Notes: generated from the sequence alone by a model not told the origin. A DNA stretch of 64,000 bases from Limanda limanda (GCF_963576545.1 NC_083648.1:9225739-9289738), one strand, 5' to 3'; counted from the stretch's first letter, positions 11,554 to 20,770 are shown. Translations and numbers: made by a program.

Positions 11554-14500
11554 AAAGTAGTGTGTATGTGCATGCGCAATGTTATTTCCCCATTAGCTCA
11601 AAAACATGATCACTGTAAGCAGCTTCCACACTGTATGTATGTACACAGAACTTAATAGAACGTTTTCAAACTGCTCAAAAGAACTTGAGGTACACCCCCC
11701 TGTCACCTAGCAACTTCAACTGTAAAAGGGCTGCTCACACGTGTTGAAGAAAGAATCATCTGTCAAGGGCATCCCGTCAATTGTGTAGAGACAGACACCT
11801 GTGGTGCTGCCCACGTTTTCAAGCTGACAGATCCTCAACATCAGATCTTCAACAGTGTTTTGAGTTGGATCCATATCTGAATAAAAAAAAGAAAAGAAAA
11901 AGACTATTCATTTGTGCTTCTTTTATTTGGCCTATGCAGGACTAGGCTTGGAAGCAGCTCTCTGCTCAAAATCACAAAACAGATGTACGTAATCTGCGCC
12001 TATACTGTACACTGTAGATAAGTAAATGGAATTAACAAGATAAATAATAAAAATAATAAAAATGCATTACAAGGTTTGTTCCTCTTACCTGTAATATGTT
12101 TTGGTTGAGGACATTTAGGGTACTTGTACTGCAGGAAGAATGCCTCCCTTGATTTTTGCACAGATGCCACAGTTCGAACTTGGCGATTTGAACCTTGGGG
12201 TAGTTGAATGGAGTTTTTCAACGCCACAAAACGATTCTTTTCCACGCGACTCAAACCTGTAAAAATAGAGACATGATTGCCCCCGATTCTTTCAAAAAGT
12301 CTTACACATGATACAATATTTATCTTACACAGCTGTCTGAGGCTTTCTTACATTTCCAACTTGTCACACCGCGGTGAGATCATGTCTTGTTTTGTGTTTT
12401 TTGTCACGTCATTTCCGGTTTTATTTTGAAAAGTAACTCTCCTCTCGTTTCAGGTCACTTGCCCTTCCTCATGTGTCACCGGTCTGATCGTCTCCCCTGA
12501 TTCCTGATTGTGTCCACCTGTTCCCTTTTCCCCCATGTGTTCATATAGTCTGCGTCTCCCTTTGTCTTGTGCCAGTGTGTCGTCGTAAGTCGTCATCCCA
12601 GCCCGTGCCAGAGTCATAGTCGTCGTTTTTGCTTAGCCTCGTGCTTATTGATTTACCTCATTGAGTGATTATTCTTTGTAGCCCTTTTTTCAGTGTTAAG
12701 TCTTAGTTAGGTTATAGAATGAAGCTTTGATTTTCCTCCTTTTGGAGCGCTTTTGTTTCATTGCTATTTTGTATTTTCAATATTAAGAAAGCGTTTTCCT
12801 CTTTTTGAGCGACTTTATTTTTGTACTTTAGTTTCCTCTGTGTGGAGGTGTGAATAAAACATTCTCCGAACACATCCGCTCTGCGTCTGAGTCCTGCCTT
12901 TCGCCCGGCCTGACACAACTACAACTATTTTTTTTCCTTGTTTGGGCCATATACATGGGATCCACATAAGTCTATTGCTGCAGCCAACCAAGGTTATTGT
13001 GCATGAGGTTTGATCTAAGTGCAGTGGTGATGATTATTGATATAATTTGCCCAGCCCAAGAAGATACTAATGTTTACAAAGTGTCAATAAACAATTTTGC
13101 TTTAAATGACTGTTTACTTATTTCTTATTTCTAAAAAATAATTGTTTCTCTTTATGCAATTGTAATGTAATGCAGGGCAACATACAGCATTTCATTATTA
13201 CTGAGAAGAGTTTAATTGGTTGTGACTGTGAGGCTGTACATTATGGTGTTGCTCTTCTTCTATTGTGTACATGGAAAAACACATCACGAGATTCAAGATT
13301 TTTATTGTCAAATGAACAGAGATAACATGAAGTAGTCACTGTCAATGAAATGCTTGGATCACACACTCTCTTTAAGCAATGCTCAGTAATTTCAACCCAA
13401 AAAAATAAAATAGAAATAGAAATAGTATAAAATAGAATAAAAAAGAATAAAATAGAATAACAATGAAATAGAATATCAAAAATTTAAAATAGAAAATAAA
13501 ATATATACATCTGAATATATATATCTTTACAGATGAATGTTCAATTTGTGCAGTAGTGCAAATATTCAAATATGGTTGTTATGGTGCTGGTGCAAATATG
13601 CAAATATCCCAGGGTGCTGGTTTGGTGGAGTTACGGCAGTTCAGAGGAGTTTAAAAGTCTATGGCCTGGGGGATGAAACTGTCTCTGTGCCTGGAGGTGC
13701 GGGCTCGGATGCTGCGGTACCGTCGGCCAGACGGCAGCAGGCAGAAATGTTTATTGCTGGGATGAAGGGGGTCTTTTATAATCCGGTTGCTCTTCCTCCT
13801 GCACCGCTGGGTGTAGAGGTCCTCCATGGATGGCAGCTCCGTCCTGGTGATGTGTTGAGCAGACTTCACCACCCTCTGTAGAGCCTTACGGTTCAGGGCG
13901 GTGCAGCTGCCGTACCAGGCGGTGATGCAGCCAGTCAGGATGCTCTCTATGGTGCACCTGTAGAAGTTGCACAGGATCCTGGAGTCCATGTGGAGCCTCC
14001 GCAGCCTGCGGAGGAAGAAGAGCCGCTGCCTGGCCGTCTTCCTGATGGAGTCTGTGTGATGGTTCCAGGTCAGATCATCACTGATGTGGACCCCGAGGAA
14101 CCTGAAGGTGCTGATTCGCTCCACCGGGGTCCCGTTGATGAAGAGGGGGGCGTGTTCCACTCCTTGTCCCTTCCTGTAATCCACGATCAGCTCCTTAGTT
14201 TTGCCGACGTTGAGAAGGAGGTTGTTGTCCTGGCACCAAGATGTCAGGGCTCTGACCTCCTCTCTGTAGGCCTTCTCATCGTCGCCGGTGATCAGGCCTA
14301 TGACAGTGGTGTCGTCAGCAAACTTAATGATGGTGTTGGAGCTGTGGGTGGCCACGCAGTCATGCGTGAACAGGGAGTACAGGAGAGGACTGAGCACACA
14401 GCCCTGGGGGGCACCGGTGTTGAGAGTCAGGGTGGAGGATGTGGAGCTGCCGATCCGCACCGCCTGTGGCCTGCCCGTCAGGAAGTTCAGGATCCACTCA

Positions 14501-17500
14501 CGGAGGGCGATGTTGAGCCCAAGGTCTCTGAGCTTGGTGACGAGCTTCAGGGGCACAATGGTGTTGAATGCTGAACTGTAGTCGACGAACAGCATTCTCA
14601 CATATGTGTCCCTCTGGTCCAGGTGGGAGAGGGCAGTGTGGAGGGTGAGGGAGATGGCATCTGCAGTCGACCTATTTGGCTTATAGGCAAACTGCAGAGG
14701 GTCCAGAGTGACAGGGAGGGAGGAGGTGATGAAGGGTTGGACCAGCCGCTCAAAGCACTTCATTATGATGGAAGTAAGTGCTACTGGGGGGTAGTCATTC
14801 AGGCAGAGGGTTTTAGTTTTCTTGGGAACAGGGACAATGATGGTCTTCTTGAAACATGCGGGGACTACAGACTGGAGCAGAGACTTGTTGAAGATGTCTG
14901 TGAACACATCTGCCAGCTGATCTGCACACAACTTTGAGAGCTCGGCCAGGGATGCCATCAGGTCCAGGTGCCTTGCGTGTGTTGATCTGGTTGAGAGATC
15001 TCCACACGTCTGCTCTGGATATGACGGGGGGGCAACGGTCCTCCTGTGCCTCTTCGATCTCCCCAGCCGGGGGGCTGCTCTCAAAGCGGGAGTAAAAAGT
15101 GTTCAGATCCTCTGGGAGAGATGCAGACACATCATCAGCACTGCTGGTCTTAGCTTTGTAGTCTGTGATGTATCTCAGTCCGGCCCACATGTTCCTAGTG
15201 TTGGAGCCCTTGTAGTGAGACTCCACTCTGTCCCTGTACAGTCTCTTAGCACTGCTTATAGCACTCCGGAGCGCGTACCTGGACTTCCTGTATTCCTCCA
15301 GATCCCCTGAGATGTAGGCAACGTTCCTTGCTTTGAGTTTAGCATGTATGTCACAATTAATCCAGGGCTTCTGATTTGGAAATGTTCGTACAGAAATCCT
15401 GGGTACGACGTCATCGATGCATTTGCTGATGTAGCAGATGACCGCGTCCGTGTACGTGTTGATGTCATCATCCTGGAACACGCACCACTTCGTCGTGCTG
15501 AAGCAGTCCTGAAGAGCCGAGTCTGATTGGTCGGACCGCCGCTGAATGGTCCGAGTCACCGGTCTGTCACGCTTGAGTTTCTGCCTATAGGAAGGCAGCA
15601 GCAGAACTGAAACGTGATCTGATTTGCCGAATGGGGGGCGGGGGAGGGCCTTATACGCACCCCGGAAGGGAGTGTAAACATGGTCCAGCGTGTTCACGCC
15701 GCACGTCGAACAGCTGATGTGCTGGTAGTATCTCGGCAGGACTTTTCTCATCTTGGCGTTGTTAAAATCCCCGGCCACAATAAACGCAGCCTCGGGCCGT
15801 GATGTCTCTGTCCTGTCGATAACCGCATGCAGCTCGTCCAGTGCCAGGTTGGTGTTGGCGTGTGGCGGAATGTAAACAGCTGTTATGACGACCGATGTAA
15901 ACTCCCGCGGGATGTAATAAGCCGGCATCTGATCATGAGGTGCTCCAGGTCCGGAGAATAGCCCGAAGAAATAATATCCACATCCGAGCACCACAGATTG
16001 TTCACCATGAAGCAGACACCTTTTCCCTTTTCCAGAGTTAATTGTCCGATCCTGGCGGTGAATGGAGACCCCCCTCGGGAACATTGGCGGAGTCCGGGAT
16101 CGATGAGTCGAGCCATGTCTCCGTGAAAACCATCACGTAACAAAACTTGATGTCCCGTTGAAAAGCCATCCTGCTACGAAGTTCATCCAGCTTGTTATCC
16201 AGGGACTGAACATTAGCCAGAAGAATGGTTGGTAGAGGAGGCCGGTTCTCACGTTTCCTCAGCCGGACCAGGACGCCTGCTCGGGACCCTCATTTCCTTC
16301 GTCGCCTTCGTGTTCCAGGTATCGCAGGTAACCAGCGCCATGGGTAGTCTCCTTTGTTTGTTGTTGGTGGCGGTGAAAAGGTGTTTTTTATCGTTAACCC
16401 GATGGACAGAAGTTGTTCTCTATCATATGTGATGATAGGGCTAGCTTTACTGGATTGCACAATGCAAAATAAAGTAGAATAAATAACAATAAGATAGAAA
16501 AAAGAGCAAAGCTGTGGGTGAGCGCGAGACTCGGCAGCCATCCTCGGCGCCATCGTCTGCAGCTCAGCGACTTACTCTTCTTACTTATCTTCCTCTTAAT
16601 TTGGTGTAGTTTGGGTATTGGCAGTAAAATACAAATTAGGACAGGAAACACAATTTAACTAAACTCATTTTCCATTGACTGGTGACAACATGTCTTTAAC
16701 AGCTCATCAGTGGTTGTATGATGAAGTCAGACAAGAAAGACAAGTCAGATGAGTACTTAAGTGTTCCAGGAGGCTACAGTTCCCCTTTCACGCCAACATA
16801 TAATCACATAGGTTTGCATATTTTCAATTGTCTGCCAACTTTCATTTTCTAACCAAGTATCATATGAAACGACAAACTTACCCCTTTCAACTAGGGGTGC
16901 AACGATTAGTCGACGTTGTCGACAAAAATCGATGACCAAAATAGTCGCCGACGAATTTACTCGTCGATGATTCGTTGGTTACGTCATAGCACGTGTTTTT
17001 TTCGTGCCGTGCAGTTGAACTAAACGTCGTTTTACCGGAGGTGCTGATGAAAGTCGCGCATGTGCAATAGCGACAAACATGGACCAATGTCGGCGTCCGC
17101 TGCCGCGCGCACCAGGAAGTAAAAAGTTCGGGAGAACTTCACTCTTAACAGCCCGAGAAAAATGACCTGCAATATCTGTACAGCGGACCTGCTCTCCATG
17201 GAAGCAGGACACGCGCGTGTGAGGAGGAGGCACGTGTGACATCGTAACGGAGACGATGCGGACTCGCCTCTGTCAGATGTTATATATTCACGTATATACC
17301 TGCGCGCAGGAATCTAGCATCCATTACAAAAATATGGTTTAAACTTTTTATTAACGAGTTTAAAAGCGAAATGTTATCCTATTGCCTGACAAACGTCTTT
17401 TTTTAAATCACAATTATTTAGTCAGAAGAAGACTTAGTTTCGTTTGTTGATGTTTTTATTAATGTTATTTTCCCTGTCCTTTTTTGTTAACACGAAAAAT

Positions 17501-19367
17501 GGATACTTGATTTTTAATTTATTTTTTGTACCAGCACTTGGCCTGTTCTTGGTTCACAGTAAAAAGGGAAACTTAAATTTAAATTAATTTTTTTTATTAG
17601 CACTTTGCCTGTCCTTGGTTTTTAATGGACAAAAACTTGATTTTTCTTTGCTTTTGTAACAGTACCCTTATATGCAGCAAAGTTTATTAAGACATTTTTT
17701 ATAATGAAGTATCTATCTTTATTGTCTTTATTTTCAGTCATCACATGCCTCGAACAACCTCAAGCTAAATTTAAAAGCTGCTTGCTAAATAATAGCAATT
17801 GAGAATTTGTGTCATTCATAATCCGATTAGTCGATTAATTTTTCAATAATCGGTGACTAATCGACTATCAGAATAGTCGATAGTTGCAGCCTTACTTTCA
17901 ACACTCTTACCTAAGTTATGTAGATCTTCATCTGTCACACTATCCAGCAAATCTCTGACATCTTTTACACCCAGCTGAAGGAACTGATTGTAGAATGACT
18001 CAAGCCTGCACTGCTCCAGTAGGTTGAATATTTTATCCATCTAAAAAAAGACATTGGGAGAATAAGAATTTATTTGGTTGCAGTCTGAAATAACAATATG
18101 GCAAATTAAATAAATATATACAGTTAATATCATATAAATCGATATATTATAAAATTCTATCTACAATGCTGCCCTCATTGGAAACTGGAGATAATGCCAG
18201 TATCCAGTGGAGTACAAAATAATAATCACATAATGGGAAACATTTTATAAATATGATATAAATCATACTCTATGAGCTACCAAGTGAGAAATGAAATGCG
18301 TTTGACTGGAACAGTCAATTCAGAGGTAGTGTATGACTGAAGGACAACCAGCATTAATCAACATTCTAGTATATCTGCCAGTGTTGAAAGGTTCTGGCTT
18401 ATTCTCAACTGCAGTCTACAGACAAAATGATCCCGTTATTAAGCAGCACATAGGATCACAGCGTGGCACAACTGTCTCTCAGTTATGAAAGATTGTCTCC
18501 ACTGTTAAACATGTGTCTAAAAACGTGACTACAAATTTCAAATTTTTGCTAACCATTTAAAGGAACACAATATTATGTATGCAGCCAGTAACCAAGCACA
18601 ACAGCTGTGATCACTTAGATTCTGTTTACTCATTCTCTTACAGGGCACGGTTTATAAGGAAATGAAACCTATGAAAGTGAAACCCAACAGAATAGGTTAT
18701 TGATGGAAACTGTAGAAAAGGAGTAATGGAAAGTAGATTAAATGTCCACAGTGTCTTACAGAGGTCTAAATAAGGTTTGATAAGGCTTCATATTCAATTA
18801 AGATAGTTTTATACTGACTTTTAAGAATGAAAGGAATGTCCCTTTAAAATGAATAAGCTTTCTATCTGACTTTTGCAGCACAGTTCTATTAGAATACTAA
18901 TAAATTATTAGAATAAAGTGAATTCTGATCTTAACAGTAAAATTAAGCTTAATAAACGTATTCTAACTCCCTTAAATGAAAATGGATGACGAAGTAAATT
19001 CAGAACACACCTGTGGTTTTGTTTTTTCATCTTCCACCAACACAGCCTCCTTCTCAGCTGGTGGGAGCATCTTCTCATCACCTGGTTTGGCCAAAGTTTG
19101 GGCTGAAGCTTCAGATCTGCTATGCTGAAACTGTTCCACCACTACCCCCAGAACCGTGTTCCTGCTCAGCAGAGGTCTGGCATTCAACACATGCCGGCAC
19201 TGAGGGCAGCTGAACTTGCTTTTCTGCTGGGTCGTGTTCCAGTGCTTATCAATACAGTCCAGACAATAGCTGTGTCCACAGGGGATCGTCACCGGGTCTT
19301 TCAAAACGTCCAGGCACACGGAACAACAGAACTGGTCGCGTTCCACGGAAGCTGTTGCTGCTGCCAT
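2472..19367 (-). CDS. RING-SAM-UBL-vWA-E2-U-box fusion protein (copy A)
   Basis: Predicted single ubiquitin-ligation enzyme with built-in E2 and two E3-type modules. Coding exons in transcript order: 19367-19011, 18040-17911, 12256-12089, 11876-11739, 11351-11200, 10814-10711, 10604-10418, 10032-9985, 9740-9615, 9493-9350, 9133-8998, 7632-7482, 7204-7068, 6977-6866, 6230-6167, 6004-5801, 5688-5543, 5247-5129, 4840-4717, 4603-4520, 3986-3850, 3642-3518, 3302-3157, 3076-2974, 2858-2722, 2586-2472. They sum to 3594 nt with matching phases and no stop: 1197 aa. Domains: RING 14-60, SAM about 120-178, UBL-like about 219-400, vWA about 715-890, E2 about 945-1110, U-box about 1124-1197. The ATG at 19367 has a good context (GAAATGG). 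Compared with copy B it lacks the B-box. The 7482/7204 junction is the least certain splice. No gene name is recognised; cytosolic and immune roles are inference. Confidence 0.82.
2974..3986 (-). CDS. Exons 21-24 of copy A: ubiquitin-conjugating (E2) domain
   Basis: Exons 3986-3850, 3642-3518, 3302-3157 and 3076-2974, residues about 944-1114. A full UBC fold is readable: helix 1 ('[10 protein letters not shown]'), '[18 protein letters not shown]', '[16 protein letters not shown]', then '[13 protein letters not shown]'. The catalytic Cys (C1044) is eight residues after the Asn of the HPN-type motif, as in active E2s; the motif itself is HCN instead of HPN. '[10 protein letters not shown]' matches the usual 'PDDPL' and 'NREKY' the last helix. 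E2s carry ubiquitin as a thioester and pass it to a substrate or E3. The donor ending exon 21 (TTCA|gtaggt) was chosen because it alone keeps phase. Confidence 0.9.
3381..3450 (+). repeat. (CACG)n/(CA)n microsatellite
   Basis: A run of CACG units passes into pure CA. It sits in the intron between the two central E2 exons of copy A. In unit B the same place has only a short, impure CA run, so the tract has expanded or shrunk since the duplication. Confidence 0.9.
4520..6004 (-). CDS. Exons 16-20 of copy A: vWA domain with full MIDAS
   Basis: Exons 6004-5801, 5688-5543, 5247-5129, 4840-4717 and 4603-4520, residues 719-943. The metal-ion-dependent adhesion site is complete: DTSSS (D722, S724, S726), the loop Thr in '[10 protein letters not shown]' (T798) and the Asp in 'CLTDGND' (D830). 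vWA domains are Mg-dependent protein-binding folds, here intracellular since no signal peptide is seen. The late part 'ISNATGGCCFKP' and '[12 protein letters not shown]' resembles the end of vWA domains in other intracellular proteins. Exon 19 ends with a lysine run coded by A8; copy B has A6, and the next acceptor has moved by 2 nt to compensate. Confidence 0.85.
6167..9740 (-). CDS. Exons 9-15 of copy A: central linker region
   Basis: Exons 9740-9615, 9493-9350, 9133-8998, 7632-7482, 7204-7068, 6977-6866 and 6230-6167, residues about 429-718. No family is recognised. It has a helical part ('[16 protein letters not shown]', '[18 protein letters not shown]'), then a mixed part with '[19 protein letters not shown]' and '[18 protein letters not shown]', and ends in '[15 protein letters not shown]', which runs straight into the first strand of the vWA domain. 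All exons but one have the same length in copy B (126 versus 129 bp in the first, one codon). The splice between 7482 and 7204 is uncertain: a phase-0 pair (donor after AAGTAT, acceptor ctttcag at 7200) also keeps the frame. Confidence 0.65.
6460..6815. repeat. Two dispersed fish repeats in an intron
   Basis: 6460-6610 carries 'GTGACCTTGACCGTTGACC' and 'GAGGAAATTCCCTCAAGGCA', which recur at 7800-7935 and 8505-8705 in this unit. 6645-6815 ends in 'AAGTCGCTTTGGAAAAAAGC' and 'GTCAGCTAAAGGTAATGTAA', the tail typical of a widespread teleost SINE/L2 3' end; near copies are at 32488-32650 and 60013-60215. Confidence 0.7.
7944..8500 (+). mobile_element. Non-LTR retroposon 3' end with (TTGA)n tail, unit A only
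   Basis: The sequence is absent from unit B, where 'ATACTTTGTGA' runs straight into 'AGCCAACGTGACC' (about 33772-33790). The insert ends in 'GGGCTATACAAATAAAATTT' followed by (GATT)n, a common 3' end of fish non-LTR retroposons. It landed inside an older dispersed repeat (7795-7935 and 8500-8705), between the exons at 9133-8998 and 7632-7482. Open frames in it are GGATCC-rich and show no protein family. Confidence 0.75.
9985..10032 (-). CDS. 48-bp micro-exon 8 of copy A
   Basis: Sixteen codons, [16 protein letters not shown], flanked by a gtgttcag acceptor and a gtacac donor and in phase 0 on both sides. It is supported by copy B (35245-35292), where the exon is the same length, both splice sites are kept and the two substitutions inside are synonymous (ACT to ACC, CTC to CTT). 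Being a multiple of three it could be skipped without frame loss. Its function is unknown; it lies between the ubiquitin-like region and the helical linker. Confidence 0.65.
10418..11876 (-). CDS. Exons 4-7 of copy A: ubiquitin-like region
   Basis: Exons 11876-11739, 11351-11200, 10814-10711 and 10604-10418, residues about 219-412. The clearest ubiquitin-like (beta-grasp) text is residues about 316-375: '[20 protein letters not shown]', then '[20 protein letters not shown]' and '[13 protein letters not shown]', which follows the ubiquitin order of strand, helix, GIP turn, 'L..G..L.D', and a final strand. A more diverged first copy is suggested by '[12 protein letters not shown]', '[11 protein letters not shown]' and '[11 protein letters not shown]' (219-290). 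'[15 protein letters not shown]' and '[14 protein letters not shown]' are alike, so the region may have grown by internal duplication. There is no C-terminal Gly-Gly, so this is not a conjugated tag but a fixed domain. In copy B the third of these exons carries a 1-nt deletion. Confidence 0.65.
11512..11549 (+). repeat. (GA)n microsatellite
   Basis: Pure GA run in the intron between the first two ubiquitin-like exons. Unit B has only a short GAGAGAGAG at the matching place. Confidence 0.9.
12089..12256 (-). CDS. Exon 3 of copy A: end of SAM and basic linker
   Basis: Begins after a tttttacag acceptor and completes the SAM fold with '[16 protein letters not shown]'. A basic linker follows, with '[15 protein letters not shown]', not matched to a family. 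Length (168 bp) and phase (1 to 1) are the same in copy B, where the linker is more diverged ('KRPLASKRRGRAVA'), so this part seems loosely constrained. The intron upstream is very long in unit A (about 5.6 kb) because it took up a solo LTR, a LINE and a hAT-like element; in unit B it is about 0.4 kb. Confidence 0.75.
12362..12915 (+). mobile_element. Solo LTR (554 bp), unit A only
   Basis: The element starts TGTCA and ends TGACA and is flanked by a 5-bp direct repeat CAACT (12357-12361 and 12916-12920), as left by LTR-retrotransposon integration. A plus-strand AATAAA lies at about 12853. The unit B site is uninterrupted ('TTTCCAACTATGTG'). No internal gag/pol sequence is present, so this is the product of LTR-LTR recombination. 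A Gypsy-type family is likely from the end sequence, but this is a guess. Confidence 0.8.
13285..16600 (-). mobile_element. L2/CR1-type LINE, disrupted ORF, unit A only
   Basis: A near full-length non-LTR retrotransposon. A 5' segment starts at an ATG near 16551 ('[14 protein letters not shown]'). It is followed by an endonuclease-like part ('FTETWLD', '[20 protein letters not shown]') and a reverse transcriptase with '[11 protein letters not shown]', '[16 protein letters not shown]' and the catalytic 'FADDTTV' (about 14.3 kb). The frame breaks near 16080 and again near 15050, so it is not intact. The 3' end is toward 13285 with 'GACAATAAAAATCTTGAATC'. Its flanks (13088-13285 and 16600-16806) are also missing from unit B. 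It lies in the intron between SAM exons 2 and 3. Confidence 0.85.
16892..17894. mobile_element. hAT-like non-autonomous element with 8-bp TSD
   Basis: The ends are inverted (TAGGGGTGCAACGATTAGTCGA against TAAGGCTGCAACTATCGACT, read inward) and the flanks are an 8-bp direct repeat CTTTCAAC (16884-16891 and 17895-17902). The unit B site is empty ('CCCCTTTCAACACTCTTACC'). No transposase is coded. The element sits only 16 bp past the donor of SAM exon 2, between that donor (gtaagag) and a second possible donor (ggggtaagttt), leaving the first one intact. Confidence 0.85.
17911..18040 (-). CDS. Exon 2 of copy A: first part of SAM domain
   Basis: Codons 120-163. The exon opens with ATG directly after the ctttttttag acceptor ([10 protein letters not shown]) and carries the SAM-type text '[16 protein letters not shown]' followed by 'DEDLHNLG'. 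SAM domains are helical bundles used for self-association or partner binding. The split Gly codon joins exon 3 to give '[12 protein letters not shown]', the usual SAM helix 5. The donor TTAG|gtaagag is intact although a 1-kb hAT-like element is inserted just downstream at 17894. Because the exon starts with ATG, a shorter product without the RING exon is conceivable. Confidence 0.8.
18659..18683 (+). promoter_or_regulatory. Tandem ISRE/IRF-like motif in intron 1 (copy A)
   Basis: GAAATGAAAC at 18659-18668 is followed by GAAAGTGAAAC at 18673-18683. The second is a perfect match to the GAAANNGAAAC interferon-stimulated response element core. The pair lies between the RING exon and the SAM exon and is unchanged in unit B (39433-39457). 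An intronic position makes it either an enhancer or part of an internal promoter before the ATG-led SAM exon. Function is inferred from the motif only. Confidence 0.45.
19011..19367 (-). CDS. Exon 1 of copy A: TRIM-type RING, B-box lost
   Basis: Codons 1-119. A C3HC4 RING is visible: C15-x2-C18, C30-x-H32, C35-x2-C38, C54-x2-C57, with the TRIM-like text '[15 protein letters not shown]'. RING fingers of this class recruit an E2 and act as E3 ligases. After about residue 96 ('KPGD') the frame jumps straight to 'EKMLPP', whereas copy B has 51 further residues with a zinc-binding B-box between these words. The exon ends at CCACAG before a gtgtgt donor in phase 0. Neighbour: a noncoding first exon near 20705 and an acceptor (tttccag) just upstream of the ATG. 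Confidence 0.85.
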
Positions 19368-19920
19368 TTCCTCCACGCTCCAACAGAAACTGGAAAGGGA
19401 ATAAGATTGGCGTAGTTAACGGTTGTGTTGATCACAGCTTCTCAGGTTTCATCTGCTGCACCCTGACGTCTCCAGACACCCGGACACCAGGAAATGGGCT
19501 GTCCCATAAACATCATCTGATCTCAAAAAGAACCAAAAAAACTTATACTGAAATTGCACTAACAACATTTATACAAACATACACAAAAACTCTGTACGCC
19601 ATTTTTCAGGACCAGAAGAGACATGGTGCAGAAACAAAGAGAGAGAGAGACAAACAGCTTTTACTCCAAGAAAGAGTAATAATTAACTTTTACATTACCT
19701 CAAATCAAAGGGTAGAAATATGAACTATAATCCACTGGAGAGGAGGATTTATAGAATGAATTTAATTATGAATGTATTGATATAGGTAAGTGTTTTAGGG
19801 CTGGACCAGCAATGTTGCTTCTCCCTTCTCCTTTTAAGACATAATTTGTGAATCTGTTTCTCATTGGAAGTCTGTTAATCATTCATTGTTGTTTCTACAA
19901 ATATATTTCATGTTTGGTTT

Positions 19921-20200
19921 TTCTACAAAATATTTTTTAAATAACTTAACACATTAAACCAAATCTATAATGAATCACTAACCACAGCTGAATGAAACAC
20001 ACGCACACACACATTCATGTGCTAACAGCAATATGCAGCCACAGTGTAGGTGAGGCTGCAAAACCATGACATTTCTACAAAATATTTTTTAAATAACTAA
20101 ACACATCAAATCAAATCTATAATGAATCACTAACTACAGCTGAATGAAACACACACATGTGCTAAAAGCAATATGCAGCCACAGTGTAAGTAGAATCCAA
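19921..20200. repeat. About 145-bp tandem duplication upstream of gene A
   Basis: 'TTCTACAAAATATTTTTTAA' to 'GCAGCCACAGTGTA' occurs twice in a row (from about 19921 and about 20071). Unit B has one copy (about 41627-41720). It lies between the RING exon and the presumed noncoding first exon. Confidence 0.7.
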
Positions 20201-20704
20201 ACCATGACATTAACTTTAGCTAACATTAGCTTGAATGAGTTTCCAAACATTATTAAAGTTTCTTTCAAAGGCTTTAAAAGAAACACAGTATTCATGATTG
20301 CATTTTAAGATGAGCACACTGACCTTGTGGCCATGTTAACGTGGACTTTTCCTACAGGTAGCTCACATTTAATGGTAATGCTAATAGACTGGCTCAGTTT
20401 AGCATAGCTAGCTTTGCTAACTGTGTCGGCTAGCTTAGCTAAAACTAGCCTGGGACAGGTATACTAATGTTTACGGGTGTTATTTTTTCCATTTTTTCCT
20501 TCTAAAACAAGATGACGGCAAAGTAGAAATTCCCTCATTAATCAGTAAAGTCAGTTTGAGACCGGGCAGGAGACGTTAGAACAAAGATGGCGAACGTGGA
20601 CCCGACAGGTTGTTGCTTCCAACATTAACATCTGCACAGCTGGTGTTGAGAAGAAGAACATGATGTAGAATCACGATTTAAATGGGAACTTTCTTCCTTC
20701 TTAC

Positions 20705-20770
20705 CTTCATCCATCGAACAGGAAGCTGTGAAATGGCGCCTCTTCCCCTCCTGAGGATTTCCCACCTAAA
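20705..20770 (-). other. Probable noncoding first exon of gene A
   Basis: A minus-strand block ending GATGAAG before gtaagaagg, about 1.3 kb upstream of the RING exon, with a matching acceptor (tttccag) just before the RING exon. A short ATGGATGAAG start in it is not in frame with the RING and would be an upstream ORF. The block and its donor are kept in unit B (about 42120-42180). The start of transcription is not visible; bounds at the far side are approximate. Confidence 0.45.

Noticed and set aside
13990..14937. Plus-strand frames of 194, 97 and 104 aa
   Set aside because: They are antisense shadows of the LINE reverse transcriptase on the minus strand.
16757..17242. Minus-strand frames next to the SAM exon
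   Set aside because: They run through the hAT-like element and its flank; the SAM exon ends at its donor at 17911.
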